A DNA stretch of 64,000 nt from Legionella parisiensis (GTDB taxonomy: Bacteria > Pseudomonadota > Gammaproteobacteria > Legionellales > Legionellaceae). A program made the translations under genes and the position numbers. Below, piece after piece: positions 33,522-42,707 of the stretch. The stretch is taken from positions 1,339,404-1,403,403 of the forward strand of contig NZ_LNYQ01000013.1 of the NCBI RefSeq assembly GCF_001467945.1. Direction: 5' to 3'. Under the pieces are notes generated by a model that was given only the letters and a program-made list of their open reading frames with translations, made no database searches and was not told where the DNA came from. The stretch's first letter is position 1; each line of letters begins with the position of its first letter.

Positions 33522-35294
33522 TTAAGATATTCCTATAATTTTCCACCCGTTAGTAGGAGTAAAAGTAGGTTGTGTTGTAAACACATAGATCCCCCCCTTG
33601 GGATCAATTGCAAATAAAGGAGAACTTCCTATATTGAGGTACTGTTCGTATGAAAACTGCCCTGTTATTGCAGTGGTTTTAATTTTGCATCCTAGATTCA
33701 ATAAATTTTCTATGCATTGATAAGTCACATTTTTTTTGAAAATATTTCTACCACTGTGTTTAAAACTAAATTTTTCTTCCCTTTGTCCCTCTTGAGGAAG
33801 GACTGTTTGAATGGCAAAAATTTCCCGTTCTGGAAAAAAATAGCGGTAATGTTTCGCTGCAAGAATATTTAACTGCAAATAAGGCGTAAGAATTAACAGG
33901 TGTTTGATTTTGAGTAAATCAAGTTTGTTTTCAACATGTTGAGAAATTGGATTTCCCCAAATTGTTGTCAAACCTTTCATTTTGGCGTCACTAAGAGCTG
34001 AGCGATCTTCATCGACAAGACATACGTAAAAATTGTTTTCTTGTAATTGTTTTGCGATTGCTCGAGCGACTCTATTTGCGCCAATGATCAGAAAACCTTG
34101 AGGCTCAGGTTCTGCAACCTTTAATTTTAGAGCGATTTTCTTCGCTGTAAGACTTTGTAAGGTAATGGTGCCAATGATCATAAAAAATGTTAAAGGAACC
34201 AGCATTGATGCTTCAGAAAAACCTAAGCTGCCTAATCGCATGGCAAATAAAGCAGATATAGCTGCAGCAATAATACCTCGAGGTGCAATCCAGGCAATCA
34301 TATGACGCTCAGGCATAGTTAATGAAGAGCCTAAAGTGGAAAAATAAACATTTAGAGGTCGAATTATAAATTGTATTACTAAAAACAATAAAAGTGCGGG
34401 ATACCCTAAGGCAATAAATGAGGGTAAATCAATTCGTGCAGCTAAGATGATAAATAAGAGAGATAAAAGGACTAAACTCAAATTTTCCTTGAAATTCAGG
34501 ATATCGTCTAACTGAATACCTTTAATATTAGCTAATGTCAGCCCCATCACAGTCACAGCAAATAAACCGGATTCGGAAAGATAGTTAGAGAGTGCAAAAA
34601 TAATGCTAATAGTGCTTAACACAGCAAAGTTTTGTAGGTATTGGGGAATCCAGTATTTTTTTAATGCGACTCCTATAACCAGAGCGCCTATAATACCTAA
34701 GAAGATGCCACTTAAAATTATTTTTCCAAAAATAATGGCACCAGAGATAAAACCATCGGACAATGTATTTGAAATAATAAATTCGAAGACTAAAACTGCT
34801 AAAATAGCACCTATAGGATCAATTAAAATTCCTTCCCATCGTAAAACGTTAGCAACATTTGCATTCGGTCGCAAAATTCTCAGCATGGGTGCAATTACTG
34901 TGGGGCCAGTGACTACCATGAGTGAAGCAAAGAGGAATGAAATATCCCATGAGAATTTAATTAAAAGATGGGTTGCAACAGCCACGCATAAAAATGTAAT
35001 GAGTGCCCCTACACTAATTAGATTACGGATTACACCGCCTATACCCCTGATTTTAGAAAACTTTAAAGTTATACTGCCTTCAAACAGGATGACGGCGACT
35101 GAAAAAGAGACAAAAGGAGAAAGTATTCCACTTAATTGGTCATCAGGTTTAAGCCAATGCATTATTGGACCGAAAAAAATTCCGCTAAGAAGTAAAAAAA
35201 TTATTGCAGGTAATTTTAAGTGTGAAGCAACCCATTGGCATATAAAGCCTGTGAGCAAAATTAAAGAGAATATAAGAAGAATTTGTTCGGACAT
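33522..35294 (-). CDS. CPA-type Na+/H+ (cation/proton) antiporter with C-terminal TrkA-N domain
   Basis: A 590-residue protein. The first 390 residues are about 12-13 helices of the CPA1 antiporter fold, with LPAIIFLLLSGIFFGP, ILFEGSITLKF, VTGPTVIAPMLRILRP and RWEGILIDPIGAI containing the acidic residues of the ion site. A Rossmann-like TrkA-N domain follows at about 398-500 (FLIIGANRVARAIAKQLQENN, VDEDRSAL), which would bind a nucleotide and gate the channel. The antiporter supports pH and sodium homeostasis in the inner membrane. AGGGA lies nine bases before the ATG. The ion preference cannot be told. Confidence 0.87.
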   Translation of the reverse strand: MSEQILLIFSLILLTGFICQWVASHLKLPAIIFLLLSGIFFGPIMHWLKPDDQLSGILSPFVSFSVAVILFEGSITLKFSKIRGIGGVIRNLISVGALITFLCVAVATHLLIKFSWDISFLFASLMVVTGPTVIAPMLRILRPNANVANVLRWEGILIDPIGAILAVLVFEFIISNTLSDGFISGAIIFGKIILSGIFLGIIGALVIGVALKKYWIPQYLQNFAVLSTISIIFALSNYLSESGLFAVTVMGLTLANIKGIQLDDILNFKENLSLVLLSLLFIILAARIDLPSFIALGYPALLLFLVIQFIIRPLNVYFSTLGSSLTMPERHMIAWIAPRGIIAAAISALFAMRLGSLGFSEASMLVPLTFFMIIGTITLQSLTAKKIALKLKVAEPEPQGFLIIGANRVARAIAKQLQENNFYVCLVDEDRSALSDAKMKGLTTIWGNPISQHVENKLDLLKIKHLLILTPYLQLNILAAKHYRYFFPEREIFAIQTVLPQEGQREEKFSFKHSGRNIFKKNVTYQCIENLLNLGCKIKTTAITGQFSYEQYLNIGSSPLFAIDPKGGIYVFTTQPTFTPTNGWKIIGIS

Positions 35295-35568
35295 GATTTT
35301 CTATCCCTGCCTCATTTTGCATGACTAAATTGTCGACAAAAATTAACTACTTACTCTTCTATTATTAATTATACTACTAATGGGAAATAACTAGGGTTTA
35401 CATTATGTATTATTGAAAATCAGTGCTCTGCAGAGAGTTTAATGTTGAATTATCGAACAAAAAGAAGAAAACTCGCCAATAATTATGTTGGGCATTAGTT
35501 GGACAAAAATGTGATACACTATTATATGAAGAACTCTAAAACTGAGTTTTGAGGAAAAATGCTGAGGA

Positions 35569-36543
35569 ATGACTGTGAAGTTACAAGTTAAAGAAATATT
35601 TTACCTTTTATCTGCTATGAAAGATGTTGCTACAGCTCAGGGCAAACAGTCATTAACAACCTTACAACAATATTCTCTAAAGGCTGTATACGCTCATGTT
35701 TTTGGACACAAAGATGAATTGCAATTCACACAGCTCCCAGAATCTCCGCTTTTGAGTTTTACCCAGGTCTTTCCTAATGCAATAAAGGCAGAATACCTAT
35801 TGCGTTTTCTCGTAGTCACCGCATTGATGGATAGAACAATTGACGGCGAGAAAATTAAAACTGTTTTTGAGTATGCTAAGGCAGCCAATATTAATCCGCA
35901 TTATCTGAACCAGTTAAAGAAAACTTTAGAAGGAGATTTTCAGTGGCTTATTAAAGATATTATGCGCAGAAATATTGAAAGCTTTGATATTTTTCCAGAT
36001 CTTGAAGATGAAAAAGATATTGATAATTGGCTTTTTCCTTATCGTGGCGACAAAAAAAATCTACAACTTGCACAACGTTATGAAAGCCTTCGCCATTTAC
36101 CTAAAGAAAGTTTTGGGTACCATATTTGGATGCAATTTAAAAAGAATAATTACAAATTTCCAGGAGAAGAGGAAGGTGCCAATTATCAATTTATAATGCC
36201 CCATGACTCCCTTCATGTCCTAAGTGAATACGATACAAGCCCATACGGTGAACTCTTGGTTTCTGTATTTACCTCAACAACCCTTGGGAAAAATTCAATT
36301 GAGGGTCATGTTATTCCCGTTATTTATTCGTTTTATTTAGGCATTAAAATCAATGAACTTGCAGGCTCCGCCCAGGTGGTGATTGATCCCTATGAGTTCT
36401 GGGATGCTTGGTATCGAGGTTCGCAAATGCAAATTAATTTATATTCTAAGGGATGGAATATTTGGGATGTTGCTGAAACACCTCTTACTACATTAAGGGA
36501 GCTTTATCATGTTTTACCTAAAGCCAAAGCAGTCAAAAGTTAA
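35569..36543 (+). CDS. Coq4-motif protein with N-terminal helical domain
   Basis: A 324-residue soluble protein. Residues 212-228 give HDSLH followed by 11 residues and E, the HDxxHx(11)E metal-binding signature of COQ4, which acts in ubiquinone biosynthesis. The downstream sequence (DPYEFWDAWYRGSQMQINLYSKGWNIWDVAETPL) also fits the Coq4 C-terminal region. Residues 60-130 form a helical, TerB-like region (LVVTALMDRTIDGEKIKTVFEYA), not typical of Coq4. The start could also be GTG at 35575, which has GAGGA at better spacing. It is alone between an antiporter gene and a gene remnant. It may be a genuine Coq4 relative or a protein that reuses its fold. Confidence 0.7.
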   Translation: MTVKLQVKEIFYLLSAMKDVATAQGKQSLTTLQQYSLKAVYAHVFGHKDELQFTQLPESPLLSFTQVFPNAIKAEYLLRFLVVTALMDRTIDGEKIKTVFEYAKAANINPHYLNQLKKTLEGDFQWLIKDIMRRNIESFDIFPDLEDEKDIDNWLFPYRGDKKNLQLAQRYESLRHLPKESFGYHIWMQFKKNNYKFPGEEEGANYQFIMPHDSLHVLSEYDTSPYGELLVSVFTSTTLGKNSIEGHVIPVIYSFYLGIKINELAGSAQVVIDPYEFWDAWYRGSQMQINLYSKGWNIWDVAETPLTTLRELYHVLPKAKAVKS

Positions 36544-36596
36544 ATATATTAGAAGCTTATGAATTGAGAAGGAAATAAAGTTATTTAGCATATAAT

Positions 36597-36875
36597 ATCG
36601 CTCATAAATTGGTCCGATTTCCATAAGCTTATGCCTAGTCTCAACTCCATATACAGGAAGATTATCTGAGTCTGTCAAGCCTGATTGCACCAAAACAGAT
36701 GCTTGGTTCCCATAAATAATGTTCACTAGCAATTTTCTGCTCTTGAAAGGCGACTATTGCTACTAGAGCAATTTCAACACGTTTTCCTGAGGGCTCAATG
36801 CCTTTAGGAGCCAATCGATGCGAAATGAATGGGCTTATAAACAATCTGATTCGTTCCTATAGCCCTTGATACAAC
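36597..36875 (-). pseudogene. Remnant of a SnoaL-like (NTF2-fold) protein gene
   Basis: Read on the minus strand, pieces in three frames line up with a SnoaL-like/NTF2-fold domain often fused to dienelactone hydrolases: VVSRAIGTNQIV (from 36875), then LAPKGIEPSGKRVEIALVA and IVAFQEQKIASEH (down to about 36722), then after a frame change NQASVLVQSGLTDSDNLP and GVETRHKLME. At least two frameshifts and no start codon show it is dead. It lies between the Coq4-motif gene and the C58-like protease gene, marking past turnover. Confidence 0.65.
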
Positions 36876-36949
36876 ATTTTATCATTCATAATTCATATTG
36901 TGTTATAATTCACCCAATTGTTTTGTGTAAAGGCAAATAAGAGTTTGTT

Positions 36950-37639
36950 ATGAGAAAAATTTGTAATTTAAAGCAGTCCTCAAAAACCAAATTAGGGGCT
37001 TGTTATGGATATAGCTTCTTTTGGGCTAAAGGAAAATTAACTCTTCCTAAGAGTAATGGGGTGATGAGAAAAGAGCTTCCACTAACTGAAGCGATTGAAT
37101 GTGCTCAATGGTGTCAATTTATACCTTCCAAAAAGAGTGAGTGGATTGCCAATGTTTATATGGATTGGAGCAAGTATGAAATAATAAAAGATATGCAGGA
37201 AATGCTGGTAAATAATGGCGATGCTGTAATCTTGAAATATTTTGGACTAGTTGCTGGTCATGCTCTTTCAATAAAAAAAATTGATGAGGGTATCTATCAA
37301 TACTTCGATTGTAATGATGGTATTTATGAGTTTAATGATGAAGAATTTCCTGAAATCATGAAGAAAATTTCATTCGGTACATATGGTAAATTCTTTTATG
37401 GATTTGGATTGGAGAAAGTCTCAGCTGATGCGGATTATGAACCAAGCATTATAAAAAATCTCTTCGCAGAAGCCTTTCTTTTTTGCGCAAAAATTCTTAC
37501 TTCGCCGATCGGAGCATGGCGATTGGCATTTACCCTTTATGAGTTTTTGGAGGGGCAATGCGATAAATTAATTAAAGGATTATCAGATTTTATCTCGACC
37601 AAGCAAGACAACTACAATAAAGAAACCTTTGCACCATAG
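36950..37639 (+). CDS. Papain-like cysteine protease of the YopT/C58 type, putative effector
   Basis: A 229-residue protein. The three catalytic residues of C58 proteases occur in their usual contexts: Cys18 in LGACYGYSFFWAKGKL, His104 in VAGHALSIKKIDEGIYQYF, and Asp120 in FDCNDGIYEF (the D-x-N-x-G form). The C58 group includes the type III effector YopT and related proteins, which cleave host proteins near membranes or their own prodomain. A hydrophobic helix at about 168-190 may contact membrane. AAGAG precedes the ATG. No signal peptide is present, so export would need Dot/Icm. Protease family call is inferred by motif. Confidence 0.65.
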   Translation: MRKICNLKQSSKTKLGACYGYSFFWAKGKLTLPKSNGVMRKELPLTEAIECAQWCQFIPSKKSEWIANVYMDWSKYEIIKDMQEMLVNNGDAVILKYFGLVAGHALSIKKIDEGIYQYFDCNDGIYEFNDEEFPEIMKKISFGTYGKFFYGFGLEKVSADADYEPSIIKNLFAEAFLFCAKILTSPIGAWRLAFTLYEFLEGQCDKLIKGLSDFISTKQDNYNKETFAP

Positions 37640-38100
37640 TATAAGAGAATCCTCAATTCTTTTTGTCATGTACTCAGTAATAAATCTTTGGGCATACTCT
37701 TTATCTTTATTAAATGCCTCATTAATAAAGTTTGAAATTAGGGCATCGTATAAAAAGATATGATTAATGCTGGGTTACTTATCCTGTTGTCCGCAACGAT
37801 GGGAGAAATGGGCAGGCACGGAATTTATGTCAAAAAAAGTTGATGACTTGTTGTGCTCGTTTTGATGTCAGCAAGCAGGGGGGGGTTATAAAATGCCTTG
37901 TAAAATGTTTTACCACAGCTTGCCAATAAAATTGCAAAGGCTCATGATAACGATTTTGGTGAACAGGAAGAAGTTGTTGTTGCTGGAAACAGCAAGTCCA
38001 ATTTTTGGTGTTCGCTCAATAAATGATTTGAAGTTAACATCCAATGTACCCTCTCCGTATTCAGTATAGAGCTAAATTAGGAGAGGGAATTATAAAACTC
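37640..38100 (-). other. Spacer with protein-like fragments on the minus strand
   Basis: About 460 bases with no intact gene. Two open minus-strand stretches read like protein: about 38072-37915 (EYGEGTLDVNFKSFIERTPK...) and about 37765-37590 (DALISNFINEAFNKDKEY...), the latter running antisense into the protease gene end. Neither has a start. A run of eight G occurs at 37878-37885. Probably a decayed gene. Confidence 0.4.
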
Positions 38101-39657
38101 TTATTCTTTTGAGAGGGTAAATAAGCTTCGTGGTGATGGATCTTCAATACCTATCCCGGATTTATACCTGTTGAATAAAGTAGATCTATTGCCACTTACC
38201 ACATGGATTTTTTTCTGGACATCTTCCATCGGTGATTCGATATCTTTATTCATCGAGAAACAGGCTCCTGCATAATGCATGACTGAATCATCACTGCTGA
38301 CTTTAGGGGGAATTCCCACAAGGGCTTCATTTCCTGGAAAAGACAATGAATCACCACAAATGTGTGTGGCAACATGTTCTTCTGGTTGTGCTGCTAAGGG
38401 GGCGCCAAGGCAGGTATTAATTTCAATAGTTCTTCCATGCACATTGATTGTTTCTGTTTTAGCTGTATGACCTATTAATATAGCATACTCGCGATCATCG
38501 GGATTACTGAATTGATCAAGCGTGGAAGGAAAATTTATAAGGTTAATTTTTTTAATTTGCGGCAAATCAAGTGTTGCCAACGTTTCTTCCAGTGCCTCAT
38601 GAAAAATACGTTCCATTGGATATAATAACTCCTGAATTGCGAATGCACCTAAACTCATTCCTTTAATCGTAAGCATTCCCTCTTTGCTTAAACTGAGGTC
38701 AGCAAGCAGTAATAACTGATGGAGATTTTGCTTTAAACGGTTTTTATAAGCATCGGGATAAAAAACACCTTTGCCGAATACAGGATTATCAAAGGTAATT
38801 GTTTTGGCCCGGTGATTATTCGATAGCGCATTGTCTTCACCATAAATAGAAGAAAGAACAGAGGCGAATCCAGGTTGTTGCACTGCTAAAGCTTGGCGCC
38901 CCCTAAAATGCATTGCTTCACTGTTTGAACTCTCAAAACGGACACAAGCTAATACATCATATTGCAGGCTCAAACAATTACGGAACTCTGGTGCTGCAAT
39001 ATAACTTACAGAAACAGGGTAGGGGTGGGCATTATCCCATTCATCAAACAGATTTCCTCCTTGTAAATTAAGCCCATGAAGTATAGGTGAGAATTCTGTT
39101 CGTTTTCCATTTGATAGAGGTAAAAAATATGCACGAGGTACAATCAAGGGACTGACCGTAGCTTCTTCCAAGGATAAGTACTCTTTATAGAGTAAATCAT
39201 CCTCAGCCGTACCAATTGTTTCCAACATCTTACGGGATGAACTGTATTTTTCTTTTTTTCGTTGATATGCCTCAGCAAACTCAGCAGTGTGATCACGAGG
39301 AACTACTAATCGACCATCAGAATAGATTGCTTTAAATTTTTTAGCAACTAAGCGATGTAAAAATCGACCATAATCCATCTCTTTATACAAATTACCAAGA
39401 GGAGTATTTTCTTTCTGTTTCGCTAAAAAAAATTGTTTTAGGACTGTATTATGATTTTCAAGGATATAAAACTTATTTGATTCATGAAGCTGTTGAATCA
39501 ATTCTAATTCTTCGCCTTCAATATGCATGGCTTTTAGTTCCTTTCTTGTTAAGGAGTTTTGCATAATTGGAGCGAAAGGATGTTGAATCGGTGAAAAAGG
39601 GAATAGCCTTTGTATCGATTTGGGAATCGCTTTTGTCATTGTGAGATTTTTTGACAT
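38101..39657 (-). CDS. Large orphan protein, putative effector
   Basis: About 518 residues from the ATG at 39657, which has AAGGA at good spacing; an ATG at 39699 adds 14 residues and has a poorly spaced GAGGG. The protein is soluble, without signal or membrane segment. The N-terminal 150 residues are charged and helical; the middle and C-terminus are mixed alpha/beta, with GRQALAVQQPGFASVL, an LINFPSTLDQFSNPDDREYAILIG region and a Gly/Ser-rich stretch (CGDSLSFPGNEALVGIPP). No motif is certain. Position next to the three paralogous genes and the C58-like gene suggests an effector cluster. Confidence 0.6.
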   Translation of the reverse strand: MSKNLTMTKAIPKSIQRLFPFSPIQHPFAPIMQNSLTRKELKAMHIEGEELELIQQLHESNKFYILENHNTVLKQFFLAKQKENTPLGNLYKEMDYGRFLHRLVAKKFKAIYSDGRLVVPRDHTAEFAEAYQRKKEKYSSSRKMLETIGTAEDDLLYKEYLSLEEATVSPLIVPRAYFLPLSNGKRTEFSPILHGLNLQGGNLFDEWDNAHPYPVSVSYIAAPEFRNCLSLQYDVLACVRFESSNSEAMHFRGRQALAVQQPGFASVLSSIYGEDNALSNNHRAKTITFDNPVFGKGVFYPDAYKNRLKQNLHQLLLLADLSLSKEGMLTIKGMSLGAFAIQELLYPMERIFHEALEETLATLDLPQIKKINLINFPSTLDQFSNPDDREYAILIGHTAKTETINVHGRTIEINTCLGAPLAAQPEEHVATHICGDSLSFPGNEALVGIPPKVSSDDSVMHYAGACFSMNKDIESPMEDVQKKIHVVSGNRSTLFNRYKSGIGIEDPSPRSLFTLSKE

Positions 39658-39769
39658 TTTATTCCTTAGCGATATAACCCTTCCTAATTTAGTGAACATA
39701 AATCTTATCCCTCTATTGCATGAAAACCAGTTTTGGGAATTACTTTAACACAGTGGCTTTTTTATGTAA

Positions 39770-39795
39770 AAAAGCCTTGTGAAGACAAGGCTTTT
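39770..39795 (-). terminator. Terminator of paralogue 1
   Basis: AAAAGCCTTG / CAAGGCTTTT, a perfect 10-bp stem with a six-base loop, ends in a T-run on the minus strand, 17 bases after the stop at 39813. Confidence 0.85.
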
Positions 39796-39812
39796 AGCAA
39801 CAATTAGAGTGA

Positions 39813-41057
39813 TTAAATCAAAGCAAGTTTTTGATTTTCTTCCTGTTTAACAACACATTGCTCTAAACCAGTTTGGCAAATCAGATCTTTATTTTTTCTA
39901 ATTACCGATTCAGTTAAATAATTCAACGCACAAGGAACCTCACCATTTTTTATCTTATCCAAAGTTAATGATGGATCCTTTTCAAATAATGGGGCAAGAA
40001 AGATTAATGCCTCAATATTCGAGATATTTATCGTAAGCACCCCACCACTTTTAGCGGGCAATTCAATAGTAAAACCCTCTTCATGAGCTGTAATACAACT
40101 ATAAGTTTTAGGAGCTACTTCACTTGCTATATTAACCCATAAATCTCGTTCACAAGGGGGAAAATTCACTAATGCAGCCTGTTCTTTCAATATGCTTTTA
40201 TACTTCTTATATAGCTCAGCTGCTTTGGCATCTTTCAGATCTTTGGGATCCTGACTATCTAGGACGTAGGTAACAAAATCGTCGAAAGCAATTACTTTAT
40301 CAATTTCTAATTGTTGATATTTTTTCATTATCTCTACTGGGATAATGCTGAGTGCCGGTATCGATGATTCAGGTGTATCAAAACGTTTCGCTTGTCTTAA
40401 ATCATCAAGCTGAATAACACCGGGTTCTTTTTGGCTGATAACAATACAATGATTTATAGGCGCAGGAAGAAGAGGAACTATAGTTTCGCTTTGATACGAA
40501 AATATAGAAGTACCACGCTCTTCCCCATCAAAAGGGTCATCATATTCCACATCCCATGCTATTTTGCTGCAGAACTTTTTTGTTATGCTGATTAATGAAA
40601 TTTTTTCGAATTTTGATTTTTTCGCTGCATCAAGTCCAAAGCCAAGAGCTACACTGGGACAATAGGTAAATGAGTGAGCTGCTTTTGTGTTTCCTTTAAA
40701 TAGGGAATAACCCTGGACATGCGACTCGATAATTTCCTTTTTCTCAGAAGGACTCAAATCGTCCAAACATGTATATCCTTTAGCTTTCAGAAAACGAGCA
40801 AGTAAAGGACGCATTGCCTTTATTCCTAAGCCAGGGCGATCTAAACAACCAAGAAAATGCTCAACGGAGATCCCTCTATATATTGTAGGTTCAGTTACCT
40901 CAACCAATTTGATATTATGTTTCTGCTTAAATAGTTGTAAAGCGGTGACATTGTGTGAGTCATAAGCGTTTCCAATAATTTTAACAACATTTTTTAGACC
41001 ACCGCGACGGGCGAAAAGGGAAACAGTTTCACATAAACCATATATCTTATTATACAT
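39813..41057 (-). CDS. ADP-ribosyltransferase-like paralogue 1 of 3, putative effector
   Basis: About 414 residues from the ATG at 41057, preceded by AGAGGT; the three paralogues share this start position. An arginine-ADP-ribosyltransferase-like pattern is visible: Arg61 in PTIYRGISVEHFLG, then HSFTYCPSVALGFG (residues 128-141) in the place of the STS strand, and Gln189-Ser-Glu191 in SYQSETIVPLL, a QxE form of the catalytic motif. Residues after 200 form a second, helical half that ends with a polar tail. Such enzymes transfer ADP-ribose from NAD to host proteins; several Legionella effectors are of this type. A PmrA-like box lies 90 bases upstream. The fold is inference. Confidence 0.6.
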   Translation of the reverse strand: MYNKIYGLCETVSLFARRGGLKNVVKIIGNAYDSHNVTALQLFKQKHNIKLVEVTEPTIYRGISVEHFLGCLDRPGLGIKAMRPLLARFLKAKGYTCLDDLSPSEKKEIIESHVQGYSLFKGNTKAAHSFTYCPSVALGFGLDAAKKSKFEKISLISITKKFCSKIAWDVEYDDPFDGEERGTSIFSYQSETIVPLLPAPINHCIVISQKEPGVIQLDDLRQAKRFDTPESSIPALSIIPVEIMKKYQQLEIDKVIAFDDFVTYVLDSQDPKDLKDAKAAELYKKYKSILKEQAALVNFPPCERDLWVNIASEVAPKTYSCITAHEEGFTIELPAKSGGVLTINISNIEALIFLAPLFEKDPSLTLDKIKNGEVPCALNYLTESVIRKNKDLICQTGLEQCVVKQEENQKLALI

Positions 41058-41145
41058 CTTAAATACCTCTTGAGTAAAAATTTGCAATCCTTTTCTAGAT
41101 ATCCAAATAATTCTCAATCGCACGCTCAAACATTTGTGCAGTCAG

Positions 41146-41165
41146 TATATTAAATAAACATTAAG
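41146..41165 (-). promoter_or_regulatory. PmrA-box-like site upstream of paralogue 1
   Basis: On the minus strand CTTAATGTT-TA-TTTAATATA fits the Legionella PmrA consensus cTTAAtATT-N2-cTTAAtATT with three mismatches and exact spacing. It lies about 90 bases before the ATG, the same place as in paralogue 2. Confidence 0.5.
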
Positions 41166-41319
41166 GAAAAATTAAATTAATTTATTAATATATAAATAAA
41201 TTTTGCGTATCATTTAATTTTGATTCCCATTTTTTCCGAATAAACTATTAATTATCTTTAGCATAGGGTTGCGTTAATTAGGGTAATGCGCTATGCACGT
41301 AGCCCCGCTGGATAGCAAA

Positions 41320-41347
41320 AAAAGCCTTGAACAGACCCAAGGCTTTT
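41320..41347 (-). terminator. Terminator of paralogue 2
   Basis: AAAAGCCTTG / CAAGGCTTTT, the same stem as after paralogue 1, with an 8-base loop and a T-run on the minus strand. The repeated stem shows that the terminator was copied with the gene. Confidence 0.85.
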
Positions 41348-41373
41348 AGAAGTTAGAATGACTTAAGATTTAT

Positions 41374-42594
41374 TTAACTTAGGGTAAGTATTCGACTTTG
41401 CTCTTCATCAACACATCGCTCTAAACCAGTTTCACAAATTAAATCCTTATTGTTTCTGATTACCGACTCAGTTAAATAATTCAAAGCGCAAGGAACTTCA
41501 CCATTTTTTATCGTATCTAATGTTAATGATGGATCCTTTTCAAATAATGGAGCAAGGCAGATCGTCGCCTCAATATCAGAGACATTTATTACAAATATCC
41601 CCCCACTTTTTGCGGGCAATTCAATAATAAATCCATCTTCATGAGCCGTAATACAACTATAAGTTTTAGGAGCTACTTCACTTGCTATATTAATCCATAA
41701 ATCTCGCTCAAAAAGCGGTAAACACACTAATACAGCTTGTTCTTTTGAGATACTTCTGTACTGTTCATATAAATCAGCTGCTTTTAAAGCTTTTATATCC
41801 TTGGGATCTTTACTTTTGAGGACGTATGAAACAAAGTCATCATAAGCAATTACTTTATCAATTTCTAAGCGCTGATATTTTTTCATCGTTTCTTCAGGGA
41901 TAATACTGAAATCCACTATCGATGATTCAGGGGCATCAAAACGTTTTGCTTGCCTTAACTCATCAAGATGAATCATATTGGATGCTTTTTGATTGACAAC
42001 AACACAATGATTCAGGGTAAGTAGAAAAGGAACCATCGTCTCGTATTGATATGAATATGGAGAAGTACCATATTGTACACCGTCCAAAGCTTCATCATAT
42101 TCCACATCCCATTTGTTATAGACATTGCATGCGGCACCGACGAGTGAAATGCCTGGGAAATTTGATTTTTTTGCTGCATCAAGTCCATAACCAAGAGCTA
42201 CACTAGGACAATAGCTAAATGAATGAGCTACTTTTGTATTTCCCTTAATCAAGGAGTATCCTTTAACATGTGCGTCAGTAATCTCCTTTTTCTCGGAAGC
42301 ACTGAAATCTTCCATGCAGGTATATCCTTTAGCTTTCATAAGGCGGGCAAAGCCAGGACGCATTGTGGTTGCCCCTAATCCAGGATAACCAAAAGAGCCA
42401 AGAAAATGCTCAACTGAGGTTCCCCTAAATATGATTGGAACAGTTGCTTCAACCAATTTGATACTATGTCTTTGCTTGAATTGTTCCAAAGCGGCAATAT
42501 TGTGTGAGTCCCAAGCAGTTCCAGTAATTCGCACACTACCTATAGCCCTACGACTAGCATATGAAAACCCAAATCTTTCTAACAAACTCTGCAT
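41374..42594 (-). CDS. ADP-ribosyltransferase-like paralogue 2 of 3, putative effector
   Basis: About 406 residues from the ATG at 42594. Clearly a duplicate of its neighbours: it shares KLVEATVPIIFRGTSVEHFLG (Arg), HSFSYCPSVALGYGLDAAKKS, and SYQYETMVPFL (QxE). The first Tyr of the YRG motif is Phe here. The C-terminal half is about as conserved as the rest (YSCITAHEDGFIIELPAKSGG). The start is supported by AGAGG upstream and by alignment with the paralogues. It has its own terminator and a PmrA-like box. Divergence between copies suggests different host targets. Confidence 0.6.
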   Translation of the reverse strand: MQSLLERFGFSYASRRAIGSVRITGTAWDSHNIAALEQFKQRHSIKLVEATVPIIFRGTSVEHFLGSFGYPGLGATTMRPGFARLMKAKGYTCMEDFSASEKKEITDAHVKGYSLIKGNTKVAHSFSYCPSVALGYGLDAAKKSNFPGISLVGAACNVYNKWDVEYDEALDGVQYGTSPYSYQYETMVPFLLTLNHCVVVNQKASNMIHLDELRQAKRFDAPESSIVDFSIIPEETMKKYQRLEIDKVIAYDDFVSYVLKSKDPKDIKALKAADLYEQYRSISKEQAVLVCLPLFERDLWINIASEVAPKTYSCITAHEDGFIIELPAKSGGIFVINVSDIEATICLAPLFEKDPSLTLDTIKNGEVPCALNYLTESVIRNNKDLICETGLERCVDEEQSRILTLS

Positions 42595-42687
42595 CTTAAA
42601 AAACCTCTTCAAAAATTAGCAATTCTTTCTTGATCCTCCATTTATGTTCAAATAACATGCATCTAATCAAGAAAATTGTTCATTCAG

Positions 42688-42707
42688 TTTATTAAATAAA
42701 CATTAAA
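42688..42707 (-). promoter_or_regulatory. PmrA-box-like site upstream of paralogue 2
   Basis: On the minus strand TTTAATGTT-TA-TTTAATAAA is the counterpart of the site upstream of paralogue 1, with more mismatches to the PmrA consensus. It lies about 95 bases before the ATG. Confidence 0.4.

Noticed and set aside
34603..35328. 241-codon plus-strand frame opposite the antiporter gene
   Set aside because: It is the complement of a highly helical membrane protein gene, a usual source of long false frames; no ribosome binding site.
37878..37885. Run of eight G in the spacer after the C58-like gene
   Set aside because: Not inside an intact gene, so no phase-variation role can be argued.
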